DNA from: Paraburkholderia phenazinium
GTDB taxonomy: Bacteria; Pseudomonadota; Gammaproteobacteria; Burkholderiales; Burkholderiaceae
Assembly (NCBI RefSeq): GCF_900142845.1
Contig: NZ_FSRU01000001.1
Span: forward strand, 3,782,001-3,846,000
Direction of reading: 5' to 3'
DNA: 64,000 nt
The notes under the pieces are model-generated. The model was not told the DNA's origin. It made no database searches and saw only the letters and a program-made list of their open reading frames with translations. Of this stretch, positions 1 to 8,507 are shown in pieces (positions within the stretch are counted from its first letter, which is position 1; every line of letters begins with the position of its first letter). The position numbers and the translations under genes were made by a program.

Positions 1-544
1 CATCGCCCGGCTCGAGAAGCCCGGCGTAGAGGCGCTGCAAATGACCATCGGTGAATGCGCTCGCGGCGATATCGAGCCGCAGGAAACGCAGCGCCGCATC
101 CTGGGCCACCAGTCCCGATCCCGAACCCACGCCGAAGAAATACACGCGGCGCGCGCCGGCCAACGCGGCAATCGCCGTCTCCACGACAACCGGATCGAGC
201 GCCCCACGCGCATGCGTGATGCCTTCGACCGCCGCTTCGCCGACCTTGTCGAGCAGGGTCTGGATATCGTCATCCCGCGCGACGGCCGTCGACGCATACG
301 GCAAGCCCCCCGCCACGCTCTGCGCCAGTTGCATCTTGAAGTCGCGCAGCCCATTCGCACCGACCGCGCGACAGAAGCGCGTCACCGAAGGCTCGGACAC
401 CTCCGCGCGCTGAGCGAGCTCGGTGATGCTGGCGCGCATCGCAAAGTCGACGTCGCTCAGCACCATGTCGGCGACCTTGCGCTCAGCCGGACGTAGCTGG
501 GTCAATGCGCCGCGAATGTGGGGAATCAGGTTGGGAGCGGACAC
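1..544 (-). CDS. MurR/RpiR family transcriptional regulator, 3' end cut by window edge
   Basis: Only the first 181 codons are in the window. The reading frame starts at a GTG (complement of 542-544) with AAGGA about eight bases upstream; no ATG fits better. Residues 1-80 form the RpiR-type helix-turn-helix, with a characteristic stretch reading SEPSVTRFCRAVG. A SIS sugar-phosphate-binding domain begins near residue 120 (FFGVGSGSG). Members of this family bind DNA through the N-terminus and sense a phosphosugar through SIS. It lies 74 bases behind the ABC ATPase gene on the same strand, so it is probably the local regulator of the sugar importer. The actual effector cannot be read from sequence. 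Confidence 0.88.
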   Translation of the reverse strand, partial: MSAPNLIPHIRGALTQLRPAERKVADMVLSDVDFAMRASITELAQRAEVSEPSVTRFCRAVGANGLRDFKMQLAQSVAGGLPYASTAVARDDDIQTLLDKVGEAAVEGITHARGALDPVVVETAIAALAGARRVYFFGVGSGSGLVAQDAALRFLRLDIAASAFTDGHLQRLYAGLLEPGD

Positions 545-618
545 CCGTGTGTTCCTTATGGGTTCAAGGTCTGGAATCCGCGTCTTGGTTCTATGGAGAT
601 CAGCGGCCACACGCGGTT

Positions 619-1695
619 TCAGGCAAGCCTGCGTCCACTCTCCGTATCGAACAGATGAATATGCCCAATCGGCAAGCGGAGCGCCACGCGCTGGCCAGGC
701 TCGATTGTCGAGCGCTGGCGCGTCGTCACGCACCACGTGCTGCCGCCTATTTTCCCGTACAAGTGGGTCTCGGCGCCAGTCGGCTCCACCACTTCGACTT
801 CCATTGACACGCCATCCGGCGGCGCCAGCGTTTCGATATGCTCGGGCCGAATGCCCAACGTGACCTTGGCGCCGGTCTTGGCTGAAGCCGGTGCGTGCGA
901 CAGCGCCACTTCACTGCCGTCAGCCAGTTTCAGCGCGAGACCGCTTGCGCCGCTCACCAGTACGCCTTCGGCAAAGTTCATCGAAGGCGAGCCGAGAAAA
1001 CTGGCCACAAACAGATTCGCCGGTCGATCGTAGAGATCCAGCGGCCGGCCGATCTGCTCGATACGGCCCGCGTTCATCACGACGATCCGGTCGGCCATCG
1101 TCATCGCTTCGATCTGATCGTGCGTGACGTAGATCACCGTATTCTTCAGACGTTGATGCAGCGCCTTGATCTCCGTGCGCATCTGCACGCGCAGCTTCGC
1201 ATCGAGATTCGACAGCGGTTCGTCGAACAGGAACAGCGACGGTTCGCGCACCACCGCACGGCCCATGGCCACGCGCTGACGCTGGCCGCCGGAAAGCGCA
1301 CGCGGCAAGCGGTCGAGGTAGCCGCCCAGGTTGAGCATCTTCGCCGCGGCTTCGATACGCGGCTTGAAACTGCTGGACGACTCCTTGCGGATGCGCGGCC
1401 CGAAGGCGATGTTTTCGTAGACGGAAAGATGCGGATACAGCGCGTAGCTCTGGAACACCATGGAGATATTGCGTTGCTGCGGCGCGAGGCTATTGGCGCG
1501 CGTCCCGCCGATCAGCAGATCGCCGCCGCTGATCTCTTCGAGACCGGCCACCATGCGCATCAGCGTGCTCTTGCCGCACCCGGACGGCCCGACCAGCACG
1601 ACGAATTCGCCGTCGTCGATATCCAGATCGATGCCATGCACCACCTGGGTGTCGCCGTAACGCTTGAAAATGCCGCTCAGTTGCACTGCTGCCAT
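619..1695 (-). CDS. Sugar ABC transporter ATP-binding protein (UgpC/MalK type)
   Basis: This 358-residue cytoplasmic ATPase powers import through the two permeases at 4.3-6.0 kb. Visible motifs are Walker A GPSGCGKST (36-44), Q-loop Q82, signature LSGGQ (134-138), Walker B ending FLFDEP (about 155-160), and an H-loop in YVTHD near 192. A TOBE-type regulatory domain fills roughly 240-358. I chose the start at MAAVQLSG because the family begins there; a longer frame to 1722 adds an acidic non-family leader. It lies between the SDR gene and the RpiR gene on the minus strand, opposite to the rest of the transporter, so the importer is expressed from both sides of the 2526-2881 region. Confidence 0.95.
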   Translation of the reverse strand: MAAVQLSGIFKRYGDTQVVHGIDLDIDDGEFVVLVGPSGCGKSTLMRMVAGLEEISGGDLLIGGTRANSLAPQQRNISMVFQSYALYPHLSVYENIAFGPRIRKESSSSFKPRIEAAAKMLNLGGYLDRLPRALSGGQRQRVAMGRAVVREPSLFLFDEPLSNLDAKLRVQMRTEIKALHQRLKNTVIYVTHDQIEAMTMADRIVVMNAGRIEQIGRPLDLYDRPANLFVASFLGSPSMNFAEGVLVSGASGLALKLADGSEVALSHAPASAKTGAKVTLGIRPEHIETLAPPDGVSMEVEVVEPTGAETHLYGKIGGSTWCVTTRQRSTIEPGQRVALRLPIGHIHLFDTESGRRLA

Positions 1696-1751
1696 GCTGT
1701 CCTCATCGTCGTCCGGTGCCACCGCGAAGCGGGCGCACCACGTTCACTGGT

Positions 1752-2525
1752 TCAAAGCGTCTCGAGCGTCAATTCCTCGGCCATCAGCCGGTTGCCCGCC
1801 ATCAGGCCGCCGTCGACCGGCAGCGCCACACCGGTAATCACACGCGCCATCGGCGAGGCGAGAAACTGCACCGCGTCGGCGATGTCGTCCGGTGTCGCGA
1901 AGTCGCGCAGCGGATAGTATTTCTTCAGGTTCTCGAAGACCTGTGGATTCTTGTCGACCCGCGCCTGCCAGGCCTTCGTCTTCACGGTGCCCGGACAGAC
2001 GATATTGGCGCGGATGCCGTGTTTGCCCAATTCCAGCGCCAGCGCCTTGGTATAGCTGATCAGGCCGGCCTTCGCCGCGCTGTACGCGGGGTGGCCGAGC
2101 GAAGCCATGCCGTTCACCGAGCCGATCAGCACCAGCACGCCCTGCTGGCGTTCGATCATCGACGTACGCACAGCCTCCACCGTGTGATACGTGCCGTTCA
2201 GGTTCAGATGGACGTCGCGGTGCCAACTGGCGACGTCGGTCGTCGCCAGCGTCAGCCCCTTGGCGCCGCCCGCGTTGGCGACCAGCACGTCGACCGGCCC
2301 GCGCAGCGCGACCGCCTGCGCGACGGCTTGCTGGACCGCCGCCGCATCGGCCAGATCGGCCACCACCGGCGTCACGCGGCCCGCCTCGAAGCCGCCGGCA
2401 AGCGCTGCGAGCGCCGCTGCGTCGAGGTCGAGCGCCAGCACGGTGTCGCCCAGTTCGACAAAACGCCGGCACAGCGCGCTACCAATCCCGCCACAGGCGC
2501 CGGTGACCAACACCACTCGAGTCAT
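1752..2525 (-). CDS. SDR family NAD(P)-dependent oxidoreductase
   Basis: A 257-residue classical short-chain dehydrogenase. The nucleotide-binding motif TGACGGIG is at 8-15, the NAG motif (ANAGG) near 83-87, and the catalytic Ser136, Tyr148 and Lys152 lie in GSVNG and AYSAAK. The start ATG is preceded by AGGGAGAGAC; an upstream in-frame ATG at 2609 adds 28 residues unlike the family. It heads the minus-strand set SDR, ABC ATPase, RpiR regulator. By context it probably oxidises the sugar or polyol brought in by the importer, but the substrate is not readable. Confidence 0.92.
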   Translation of the reverse strand: MTRVVLVTGACGGIGSALCRRFVELGDTVLALDLDAAALAALAGGFEAGRVTPVVADLADAAAVQQAVAQAVALRGPVDVLVANAGGAKGLTLATTDVASWHRDVHLNLNGTYHTVEAVRTSMIERQQGVLVLIGSVNGMASLGHPAYSAAKAGLISYTKALALELGKHGIRANIVCPGTVKTKAWQARVDKNPQVFENLKKYYPLRDFATPDDIADAVQFLASPMARVITGVALPVDGGLMAGNRLMAEELTLETL

Positions 2526-2881
2526 GTCTCTCCCTGCCTTTTGCCTGCCGGCACCGCCGCCGACCGGGTGAATCGCGGTGGTCCGGAGCACGCCGGCACC
2601 ACTCGTCAAACGCTCTCAGGTTCGTGCTTAAAGGCTTCGCGTGCTGTAAATTTCCAACACAACGCACTCATTTCGCATACCGGGCCTGTTCCGACCAACC
2701 TGCCGCCCGCCTCTGCACCGCACAAAATACGCCTTCTTTACAGCATCTTATGCAAAAACAGCCGCGAGAAAAAATATCGTAGACCCTACGTGACAACAAA
2801 TTTTTACTCCTGTAGGATTTTTTCAAACAATTTGACAACCCAGCGGCCGGCGACGGCAGCGGACCACCCCAGGAGAGAGAA
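2526..2881. promoter_or_regulatory. Divergent promoter region of the sugar importer, with candidate operator
   Basis: This 356-base gene-free stretch separates the SDR/ATPase/RpiR set from the substrate-binding protein gene and becomes markedly AT-rich from about 2720. An inverted repeat CGTAG-ACC-CTACG sits at 2778-2790, the best candidate binding site for the RpiR regulator. A TTGACA-like hexamer lies near 2832, but I see no convincing matching -10. The last bases, AGGAGAGAGAA, are the ribosome binding site of the next gene. Confidence 0.5.
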
Positions 2882-4114
2882 ATGTCGTTGCAAGCCCGTG
2901 CTTCCTTCGCGCTCGGCAAGATTGCCGTAGCGCTCGCGTTTGCAGGTATGGCCGTGGCGGCGCACGCCGACACGGTCCGCGTCACCGTCGCCCACTACAG
3001 CGATGCGACCGCCCCGTACTTCGAGAAAGTGGCCCAGGAATTCGAAAAGGCCAACCCCGGCACGACCATCAAGATCGAGGACGTCAGCTGGGACACGCTG
3101 CAACAGAAGCTGCAAACGGACATTACCGGTGGCGCCAACGCCGATCTGGCGATTGTCGGCACGCGCTGGCTGCTCGATTTCGTGAAGGACGATGTGGCTG
3201 AACCGCTCGACGGCTACATGGATGCGAGCTTCAAGAACCGCTTTATCGGCCCGTTCCTGGCGCCGGGTGAGATCAACGGCAAGGTCTACGGTCTGCCGAT
3301 CGCTGCCTCCGCTCGCGCGCTCTACTACAACAAGGACCTGCTGGCGAAGGTCGGCTACCCGAACGGTCCGAAGACGTGGAACGACGTGATCGATGCGTCG
3401 AAGAAGCTGAAGGCGCAAGGTATTGCCGGCTTCGGTCTGCAAGGCAAGGAAATCGAAACGGACGTCTACTTTTACTATGCGCTGTGGAGCTACGGCGGCG
3501 ACGTGGTGGGCAAGGACGGCAAGGCTGCGTTCAACTCGCCGGCCGGCGTGAAGGCGGCGACGCTCTACAAGACGCTGATCGACGACGGCCTGACGGAACC
3601 GGGCGTGACCGGCTACAGCCGCGAAGACGTGCAGAACCTGTTCAAGCAGGGTCGCGTGGCGATGGTGATCTCCGCACCGTTCCTCTCGAAGCAGATCAAG
3701 AAGGAAGCGCCTAACCTGAAGTACGGCATCGATCCGATCCCGATGGGCACGACGCACGCCACGTATGCGGTGACGGACTCGATCGTGATGTTCAAGAACT
3801 CGAAGGTGAAGAAGAGCGCCTGGAAGTTCCTCGACTATCTGTTCACGAAGGAACCGCGCGTGCAGTTCACCAGCACGGAAGGCTTCCTGCCGACGACGAA
3901 GGCCGAAGCGACCGATCCGGCGTTCAACGATCCTGACACGAAGGCGTTCATCGCGCTGCTGCCGAGCGCGCACTTTGCGCCGACCATCACGGGTTGGGAA
4001 GACACCGCGAAGGCCGTCTCCGACGCGATGCAATCGATCTACCTCGGCAAGGCCCAGCCGGCCGCTGCGCTCAACGCGGCAGCCGACAAGGCGAACGAAT
4101 CGCTCGGCAAGTAA
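2882..4114 (+). CDS. Sugar ABC transporter substrate-binding protein
   Basis: A 410-residue periplasmic binding protein of the extracellular solute-binding family 1 (MalE-like) type. The Sec signal peptide covers residues 1-29, with cleavage expected after AHA. The mature part starts with the family pattern TVRVTVAHYS and contains the usual NGKVYGLPIAA and ALYYNKDLL segments. It delivers sugar or a related polyol to the two permeases downstream. The ATG at 2882 has a strong AGGAGAGAGAA site. A stem-loop at 4194-4226 separates it from the permease genes, consistent with a higher level of this subunit. Confidence 0.95.
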   Translation: MSLQARASFALGKIAVALAFAGMAVAAHADTVRVTVAHYSDATAPYFEKVAQEFEKANPGTTIKIEDVSWDTLQQKLQTDITGGANADLAIVGTRWLLDFVKDDVAEPLDGYMDASFKNRFIGPFLAPGEINGKVYGLPIAASARALYYNKDLLAKVGYPNGPKTWNDVIDASKKLKAQGIAGFGLQGKEIETDVYFYYALWSYGGDVVGKDGKAAFNSPAGVKAATLYKTLIDDGLTEPGVTGYSREDVQNLFKQGRVAMVISAPFLSKQIKKEAPNLKYGIDPIPMGTTHATYAVTDSIVMFKNSKVKKSAWKFLDYLFTKEPRVQFTSTEGFLPTTKAEATDPAFNDPDTKAFIALLPSAHFAPTITGWEDTAKAVSDAMQSIYLGKAQPAAALNAAADKANESLGK

Positions 4115-4193
4115 GGCTGAGGCAAGGCTGGGTCGAGGCATAGCCGATGCCCAGCTCATGCCCGGTTGAAGAAACACCGCGTTAATGTAGACC

Positions 4194-4226
4194 GGCGCGC
4201 GCTACCGCAGACAGGCGGCGCGCGCC
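4194..4226 (+). other. GC-rich stem-loop between binding-protein and permease genes
   Basis: GGCGCGCGC (4194-4202) pairs perfectly with GCGCGCGCC (4218-4226) around a 15-base loop. No T-run follows, so it is not a classical terminator. In ABC operons such a structure commonly protects the 5' message or partly attenuates read-through; that role is inferred here. A second, weaker hairpin (GGCAT/ATGCC) lies just upstream near 4137-4151. Confidence 0.5.
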
Positions 4227-4293
4227 GTGTTGTACCCGGCCCATCCCGTTGCGCCAGCCATGAGGCCACGGCGCGACTTACGATCGAGCACGC

Positions 4294-5184
4294 ATGAGCC
4301 GTCCTGCTTCTCCGCGCCTGTCGGCGCCCTGGTTGCTGATTGCGCCGAGCCTGATACTCGCGCTGTTTATCATCAGCTATCCGATTTTCAACATCGTGTA
4401 TCAGTCGCTGCACGATGTGTCGCGCTTTGGCGCGATTCGCGACTTCACCGGCCTGAAGAATTTCTATACCGTCTTCGCGGACCCAGAGTTTCTGGGCGCG
4501 TTGCGGCGCACGATCTACTGGACCTTCTTTGTGGTGGGCGGCACCGTCCTGATCTCGGTACCGGTCGCGCTGGTCCTCAATCAGGACTTCTATGGACGCG
4601 GCGTGGCACGCACCATTGTGATGCTGCCGTGGTCCGTCTCGCTGACCATGACCGCCGTGGTGTGGCGCTGGGCCTTCAATGACGACTACGGCATGGTCAA
4701 CGTCACGCTGCATCGGCTCGGCCTGATCAACGGGCCGATCCATTGGCTGGCCACGCCGGAGCTCGCGTTTCCGGTGGAAATCGGCGTCGGCATTCTGGTG
4801 TCGATTCCGTTCACGGTGACGATCCTGCTAGGCGGCCTGTCGTCCGTTCCGGGCGATATCTACGAAGCGGCGCGCATCGACGGCGCGAGCGCCTGGCAGC
4901 AGTTCCGCAAACTGACGCTGCCGCTGCTCAAACCCTTCGTCAACATGGCGATCCTGCTGAACGTCATCTACGTGTTCAACTCGTTTCCGATCATCTGGGT
5001 CATGACGCAAGGCGGTCCGGATGAAAGCACCCATATTCTGGTCACCTATCTGTACGAAGTCGGCTTCCGGCTCGGGCGTCCGGGCCAGGCGGCGGCGGTA
5101 TCGCTGATCATGCTGGTGATGCTGTTCGTGTTTTCGATGCTGTATCTGCGCATGCAGCCGGCGAAAGAAGGAGAAAACGCATGA
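4294..5184 (+). CDS. Sugar ABC transporter permease, MalF-like
   Basis: A 296-residue inner-membrane protein with about six hydrophobic helices. The cytoplasmic EAA loop that docks onto the ATPase is visible as YEAARIDGASAWQQF near residue 190, followed by LTLPLLKP. It forms the translocation channel with the next gene product. The ribosome binding site is weak (GATCGAGCA), which fits the preceding hairpin in suggesting lower expression than the binding protein. The end overlaps the next gene by four bases (ATGA). Confidence 0.95.
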   Translation: MSRPASPRLSAPWLLIAPSLILALFIISYPIFNIVYQSLHDVSRFGAIRDFTGLKNFYTVFADPEFLGALRRTIYWTFFVVGGTVLISVPVALVLNQDFYGRGVARTIVMLPWSVSLTMTAVVWRWAFNDDYGMVNVTLHRLGLINGPIHWLATPELAFPVEIGVGILVSIPFTVTILLGGLSSVPGDIYEAARIDGASAWQQFRKLTLPLLKPFVNMAILLNVIYVFNSFPIIWVMTQGGPDESTHILVTYLYEVGFRLGRPGQAAAVSLIMLVMLFVFSMLYLRMQPAKEGENA

Positions 5185-6026
5185 GTACCAAGATGAAACG
5201 CACGCTGTGGTGCTGGCTCGCGCTGTCTCCGCTGATCGTCCTCGTGCTGTTCCCGTTTGCGATCATGCTGTTCACCGCGCTCAAACCGGCGGACGAGGTG
5301 TTCGTTTATCCGGCGCGCTGGCTGCCGGTGCACTGGCAATGGAGCAACTTCGCCGATATGTGGGTGGCCGCCAACTTCGGCGTGGCCTTGCGCAACAGCG
5401 TGGTGATCAGCCTGCTTTCGATGGCGCTTGCGCTGGCCGTCAGCCTGCCCGCCGCCTATGCACTCGCGCGCTTTCCGTTCAAAGGACGTGGCCTGTACCG
5501 GCAATTCCTGCTCGTCACGCAGATGCTCTCGCCGATCCTGCTGGTGGTGGGCCTGTTCCGGCTCGCCGCGATGATTCCGTACGGCGACGGCAATCTGGTC
5601 GACTCGAAGCTCGCGGTGATCGTCTCGTATGCGGCGTTCAATATTGCGTTCGCGGTGTGGATGCTGTCGTCGTACTTTCAGACCGTGCCGCGCGATCTCG
5701 AAGAGTCCGCCTGGCTCGAGGGCTGCGGACGGGCCAAGGCTGTGTTCAAGGTGTTCCTGCCGCTGGCCGTGCCCGCCATTGTCGTCACTGCGATCTTTAC
5801 GTTTATCAACGCATGGAATGAATTCGCGGTGGTCTATACGCTGATCCGTTCGCCGGAGAACAAGACGCTGACCGTGCAGGTCACCGATATGGTGGCCGGC
5901 AAATACGTCGTCGAATGGCATCTGGTGATGGCCGCGACCTTGTGCGCGACCTTGCCGGTGTCAGTGGTGTTTGCGTGGCTGCAGCGCTATCTGGTCAAGG
6001 GGCTGGCTTTGGGAGCGGTGAAGTAA
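5181..6026 (+). CDS. Sugar ABC transporter permease, MalG-like
   Basis: A 281-residue inner-membrane permease that pairs with the upstream MalF-like subunit. It has about six membrane helices and a degenerate EAA loop (EESAWLEGCGRAKAVF) near residue 175. The start ATG overlaps the previous stop and has AAGGAG upstream, which points to translational coupling. The gene is convergent with a histidine kinase gene whose stop lies only eight bases away. Confidence 0.95.
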   Translation: MSTKMKRTLWCWLALSPLIVLVLFPFAIMLFTALKPADEVFVYPARWLPVHWQWSNFADMWVAANFGVALRNSVVISLLSMALALAVSLPAAYALARFPFKGRGLYRQFLLVTQMLSPILLVVGLFRLAAMIPYGDGNLVDSKLAVIVSYAAFNIAFAVWMLSSYFQTVPRDLEESAWLEGCGRAKAVFKVFLPLAVPAIVVTAIFTFINAWNEFAVVYTLIRSPENKTLTVQVTDMVAGKYVVEWHLVMAATLCATLPVSVVFAWLQRYLVKGLALGAVK

Positions 6027-6034
6027 ACGTCGCT

Positions 6035-7354
6035 TCAGCCGGCGTTTTTCAACACGAGCCGCGCTTCCAGCCCACCCTCGGGCCGGTTATGCAACGACAG
6101 CGCCGCGTCCATCGCGAGCGCGAGCTGTCGTGCAATGGCAAGCCCGAGTCCGGTGCCGCCCGTGTGGCGGTTGCGCGATCCTTCCAGCCGGACGAACGGT
6201 TCGAACACCGCTTCCAGCGATTCGGCAGGAATGCCGGGCCCACGATCGAGCACTGAGATCCTCACCTCGCCACCCTGTGCGGCCGCAACCGCGATCTCGG
6301 CCGCGCCGCCGAACTTCAGCGCGTTATCCACCAGGTTGCCGACGATCCGGCGCAGCGCCTGCGGCCGCGTGATCAATGAAGTCGCGACCTGCCCGTGCAA
6401 CGACACGTCCTTCCCCGCGTCCAGATAGTCGCAGACGAGGCTGTCGAACAGCGCGTCCGGATCGATGCGTATGGGCACCTCGGTCGCGCCGTGCATGGTG
6501 CGGGCGTACGTCACACCTTCCTTGACCATCGTTTCCATTTCCTGCAGATCCTGCCGCAGCTTGGCCCCCTGCGCGTCGTCGTCCATAACGTCGACCCGTA
6601 GACGCATGCGGGTAATCGGCGTCTGCAGGTCGTGCGAAATCGCCGCGAGAATCTGCAGGCGCTCGGTCATGTACAGCTTCACGCGGTCATGCATCGCATT
6701 GAAAGCGCGCGCCGCGCGCGCCACTTCGTCCGGGCCGTCTTCGGGCAGGCGCTCCGCTTTCAGATCGGGACCTAGCGTGTCGGCCGCGCGCGCCAAATGA
6801 CTCAGCGGACGCGTCGCCACCCGCACCGCCAGCCAGCAGCAGGCGGCGAGCACGATCAGTTGCAGCACCAGCACCACCGCCAGCCAGGGCGAGAGCGGCG
6901 CGCCTGCCATCGGCTGATAGTCGATGGTCAGCGGCGAGCCGTCGCTCAGGCGCAGATGGACCTGCAGACGTTCGGGCTGGCCCGGCACCGCGTTGACGGT
7001 CAGCGGATACCGCTTGCCGATGCCGTCTGCAATCGATTGCGCCACGCGCGCCGACAGCGCGGCGTCCGGCGCAGCGCCGGGCACGCCTGGCCCGAGAATG
7101 AAGCGATAGGTGCGCCGCGCGAGGCGCGGCAACCACTCGGCGCGCTCGTCAGGTGGCAGATGATCGAGCAGTGCGACCGAACTCGTGACCTCGCGCTCGA
7201 TGTAACCCATCATCACGTTGTTCATGGTCTGATCGCGTTCGGTCATGGTCAGCCAGACCGACAATGTCTGCGCCAGCGCGAGGCCGACGAACAGGATCAG
7301 CGCGAGCCTCGCGAACAGCGTGCGAGGCCAGTGCGGCCATGCGTTCAACGTCAT
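6035..7354 (-). CDS. Sensor histidine kinase, EnvZ-like
   Basis: A 439-residue inner-membrane kinase. Membrane helices are at about 15-36 and 157-178 with a periplasmic sensor region of about 120 residues between them. A HAMP linker follows, then the phospho-accepting His241 in AISHDLQTP. ATP-binding motifs are LVDNALKFG (N box), DRGPGIP (G1) and GTGLGLAI (G2). It overlaps the response regulator gene by four bases, so the pair is co-translated. The signal sensed is unknown. The neighbouring sugar importer is on the other strand and may be unrelated. Confidence 0.93.
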   Translation of the reverse strand: MTLNAWPHWPRTLFARLALILFVGLALAQTLSVWLTMTERDQTMNNVMMGYIEREVTSSVALLDHLPPDERAEWLPRLARRTYRFILGPGVPGAAPDAALSARVAQSIADGIGKRYPLTVNAVPGQPERLQVHLRLSDGSPLTIDYQPMAGAPLSPWLAVVLVLQLIVLAACCWLAVRVATRPLSHLARAADTLGPDLKAERLPEDGPDEVARAARAFNAMHDRVKLYMTERLQILAAISHDLQTPITRMRLRVDVMDDDAQGAKLRQDLQEMETMVKEGVTYARTMHGATEVPIRIDPDALFDSLVCDYLDAGKDVSLHGQVATSLITRPQALRRIVGNLVDNALKFGGAAEIAVAAAQGGEVRISVLDRGPGIPAESLEAVFEPFVRLEGSRNRHTGGTGLGLAIARQLALAMDAALSLHNRPEGGLEARLVLKNAG

Positions 7355-8091
7355 GGATTGCCCTCGATCATGGTCACGGCCGCCGAAAACACATAGCCTT
7401 CGCTGCGCAGCGTCTTGATGTAACGAGGCTCGCGCGCCACGTCCTGGAGGCGCTGCCGCAAACGGCTGACCAGCAGATCGATGGAGCGGTCGAACGGATC
7501 GGCCTGGCGGCCCTGGGTCAGGTTGAGCAATTGATCGCGCGTGAGCACGCGCTGCGGATGATCGAGGAACACGCGCAACAGGCGGTATTCCGCTCCGCTC
7601 AGGGCCACCATGGTGCCCTGGGCGTCAAGCAGGTGGCGCGCGGTGGTGTCGAGCCGCCAGTCGCCGAAGCCGATCATCGGTGCGGTCTCCGTCACCTGCA
7701 TGCCGGGCGGCAGCATGCGCGCGCGGCGCAGCACGGAACGGATGCGCGCCAGCAGCTCACGCACCGCAAACGGCTTGGCGAGGTAGTCGTCGGCGCCCAT
7801 CTCCAGCCCGACGATCCGATCCGTCTCCTCGCTGCGGGCGGTCAGCATGAGCACCGGAACCGAACGGAACTTGCCCGCACGCAATTCGCGGCACAGCACG
7901 AGGCCGTCTTCGCCCGGCAACATCAGGTCCAGCACGATCAGGTCGGGTGCGCCCTGCTCCAGCACGGCGCGCATCTGGCGACCGTTGGCGGCGAGCGAGA
8001 CGCGCATGCCGTTCTTCTCCAGATAGCCGGCGAGCAACTCGCGGATGCCGCGATCGTCGTCGACGATCAGCACATGGTCGAGGGTTTCCAT
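7351..8091 (-). CDS. OmpR family response regulator
   Basis: A 246-residue DNA-binding regulator. The receiver has the acidic cluster DDD at 11-13, phospho-acceptor Asp55 in VLDLMLP and Lys106 in YLAKPF. A winged-helix OmpR domain fills the C-terminal 100 residues. I take the ATG at 8091; a TTG directly before it (8094) is possible. The ribosome binding site GGAAGGA lies inside the last codons of the small upstream gene at 8099-8221, suggesting coupled translation. It is partnered with the kinase gene that overlaps its stop. Confidence 0.93.
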   Translation of the reverse strand: METLDHVLIVDDDRGIRELLAGYLEKNGMRVSLAANGRQMRAVLEQGAPDLIVLDLMLPGEDGLVLCRELRAGKFRSVPVLMLTARSEETDRIVGLEMGADDYLAKPFAVRELLARIRSVLRRARMLPPGMQVTETAPMIGFGDWRLDTTARHLLDAQGTMVALSGAEYRLLRVFLDHPQRVLTRDQLLNLTQGRQADPFDRSIDLLVSRLRQRLQDVAREPRYIKTLRSEGYVFSAAVTMIEGNP

Positions 8092-8098
8092 CAAGCGA

Positions 8099-8221
8099 TC
8101 ATTCCTTCCGGAGATTGACGCGCACCCGGTTCACGTTGATCAGCGAACACTGCACGGGATGCGCCAGTTCCGCGATCAAACCGCCGGCGAGGAAGACGAG
8201 CATGGCCAGCAGCCGACGCAT
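8099..8221 (-). CDS. Possible 40-residue secreted or membrane peptide upstream of two-component genes
   Basis: This short frame starts at an ATG with a strong GGAGG site (GGAGGCGGG-ATG) and ends four bases before the response regulator gene. Its product has two Arg after the initiator Met, then a hydrophobic stretch LLAMLVFLAGGLIAELA resembling a signal peptide or single membrane helix, and a basic tail. A longer in-frame version to 8368 exists but its N-terminus shows no family character. I do not recognise it. The position suggests a peptide made together with the regulator and kinase, perhaps one that modulates the kinase. Confidence 0.5.
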   Translation of the reverse strand: MRRLLAMLVFLAGGLIAELAHPVQCSLINVNRVRVNLRKE

Positions 8222-8507
8222 CCCGCCTCCACGGCGCACGGGCTCGCGCGCTGCGTCGGACAGAGCTCCAGCGTATACGGATCGATGCCGTAGAGGCAAC
8301 CCGTAAGCACGAGCGTGGGCAACGGCGGGTTGTGTCGAATCGGTCGTCATAAAGCACTCCACGTCCACGATCAGTCATGTATGTGTGCTTTATAGCCCAG
8401 CTCGCGGCGGGCTTTGTATCCCAATGTATCTGGACCTTCCGCCGACACACAACCTTGCAATTTACCGGCTTTCCAGGCCACAGCCGCGCTCGCGGAAGCG
8501 GCGAGCG

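Noticed and set aside
1716..2930. Long plus-strand frame of 404 codons
   Set aside because: It is antisense to the SDR gene, Arg/His-rich and has no family features; a GC-driven shadow.
2804..4177. Minus-strand frame of 457 codons
   Set aside because: It mirrors the substrate-binding protein gene, which has a signal peptide, ribosome binding site and family motifs.
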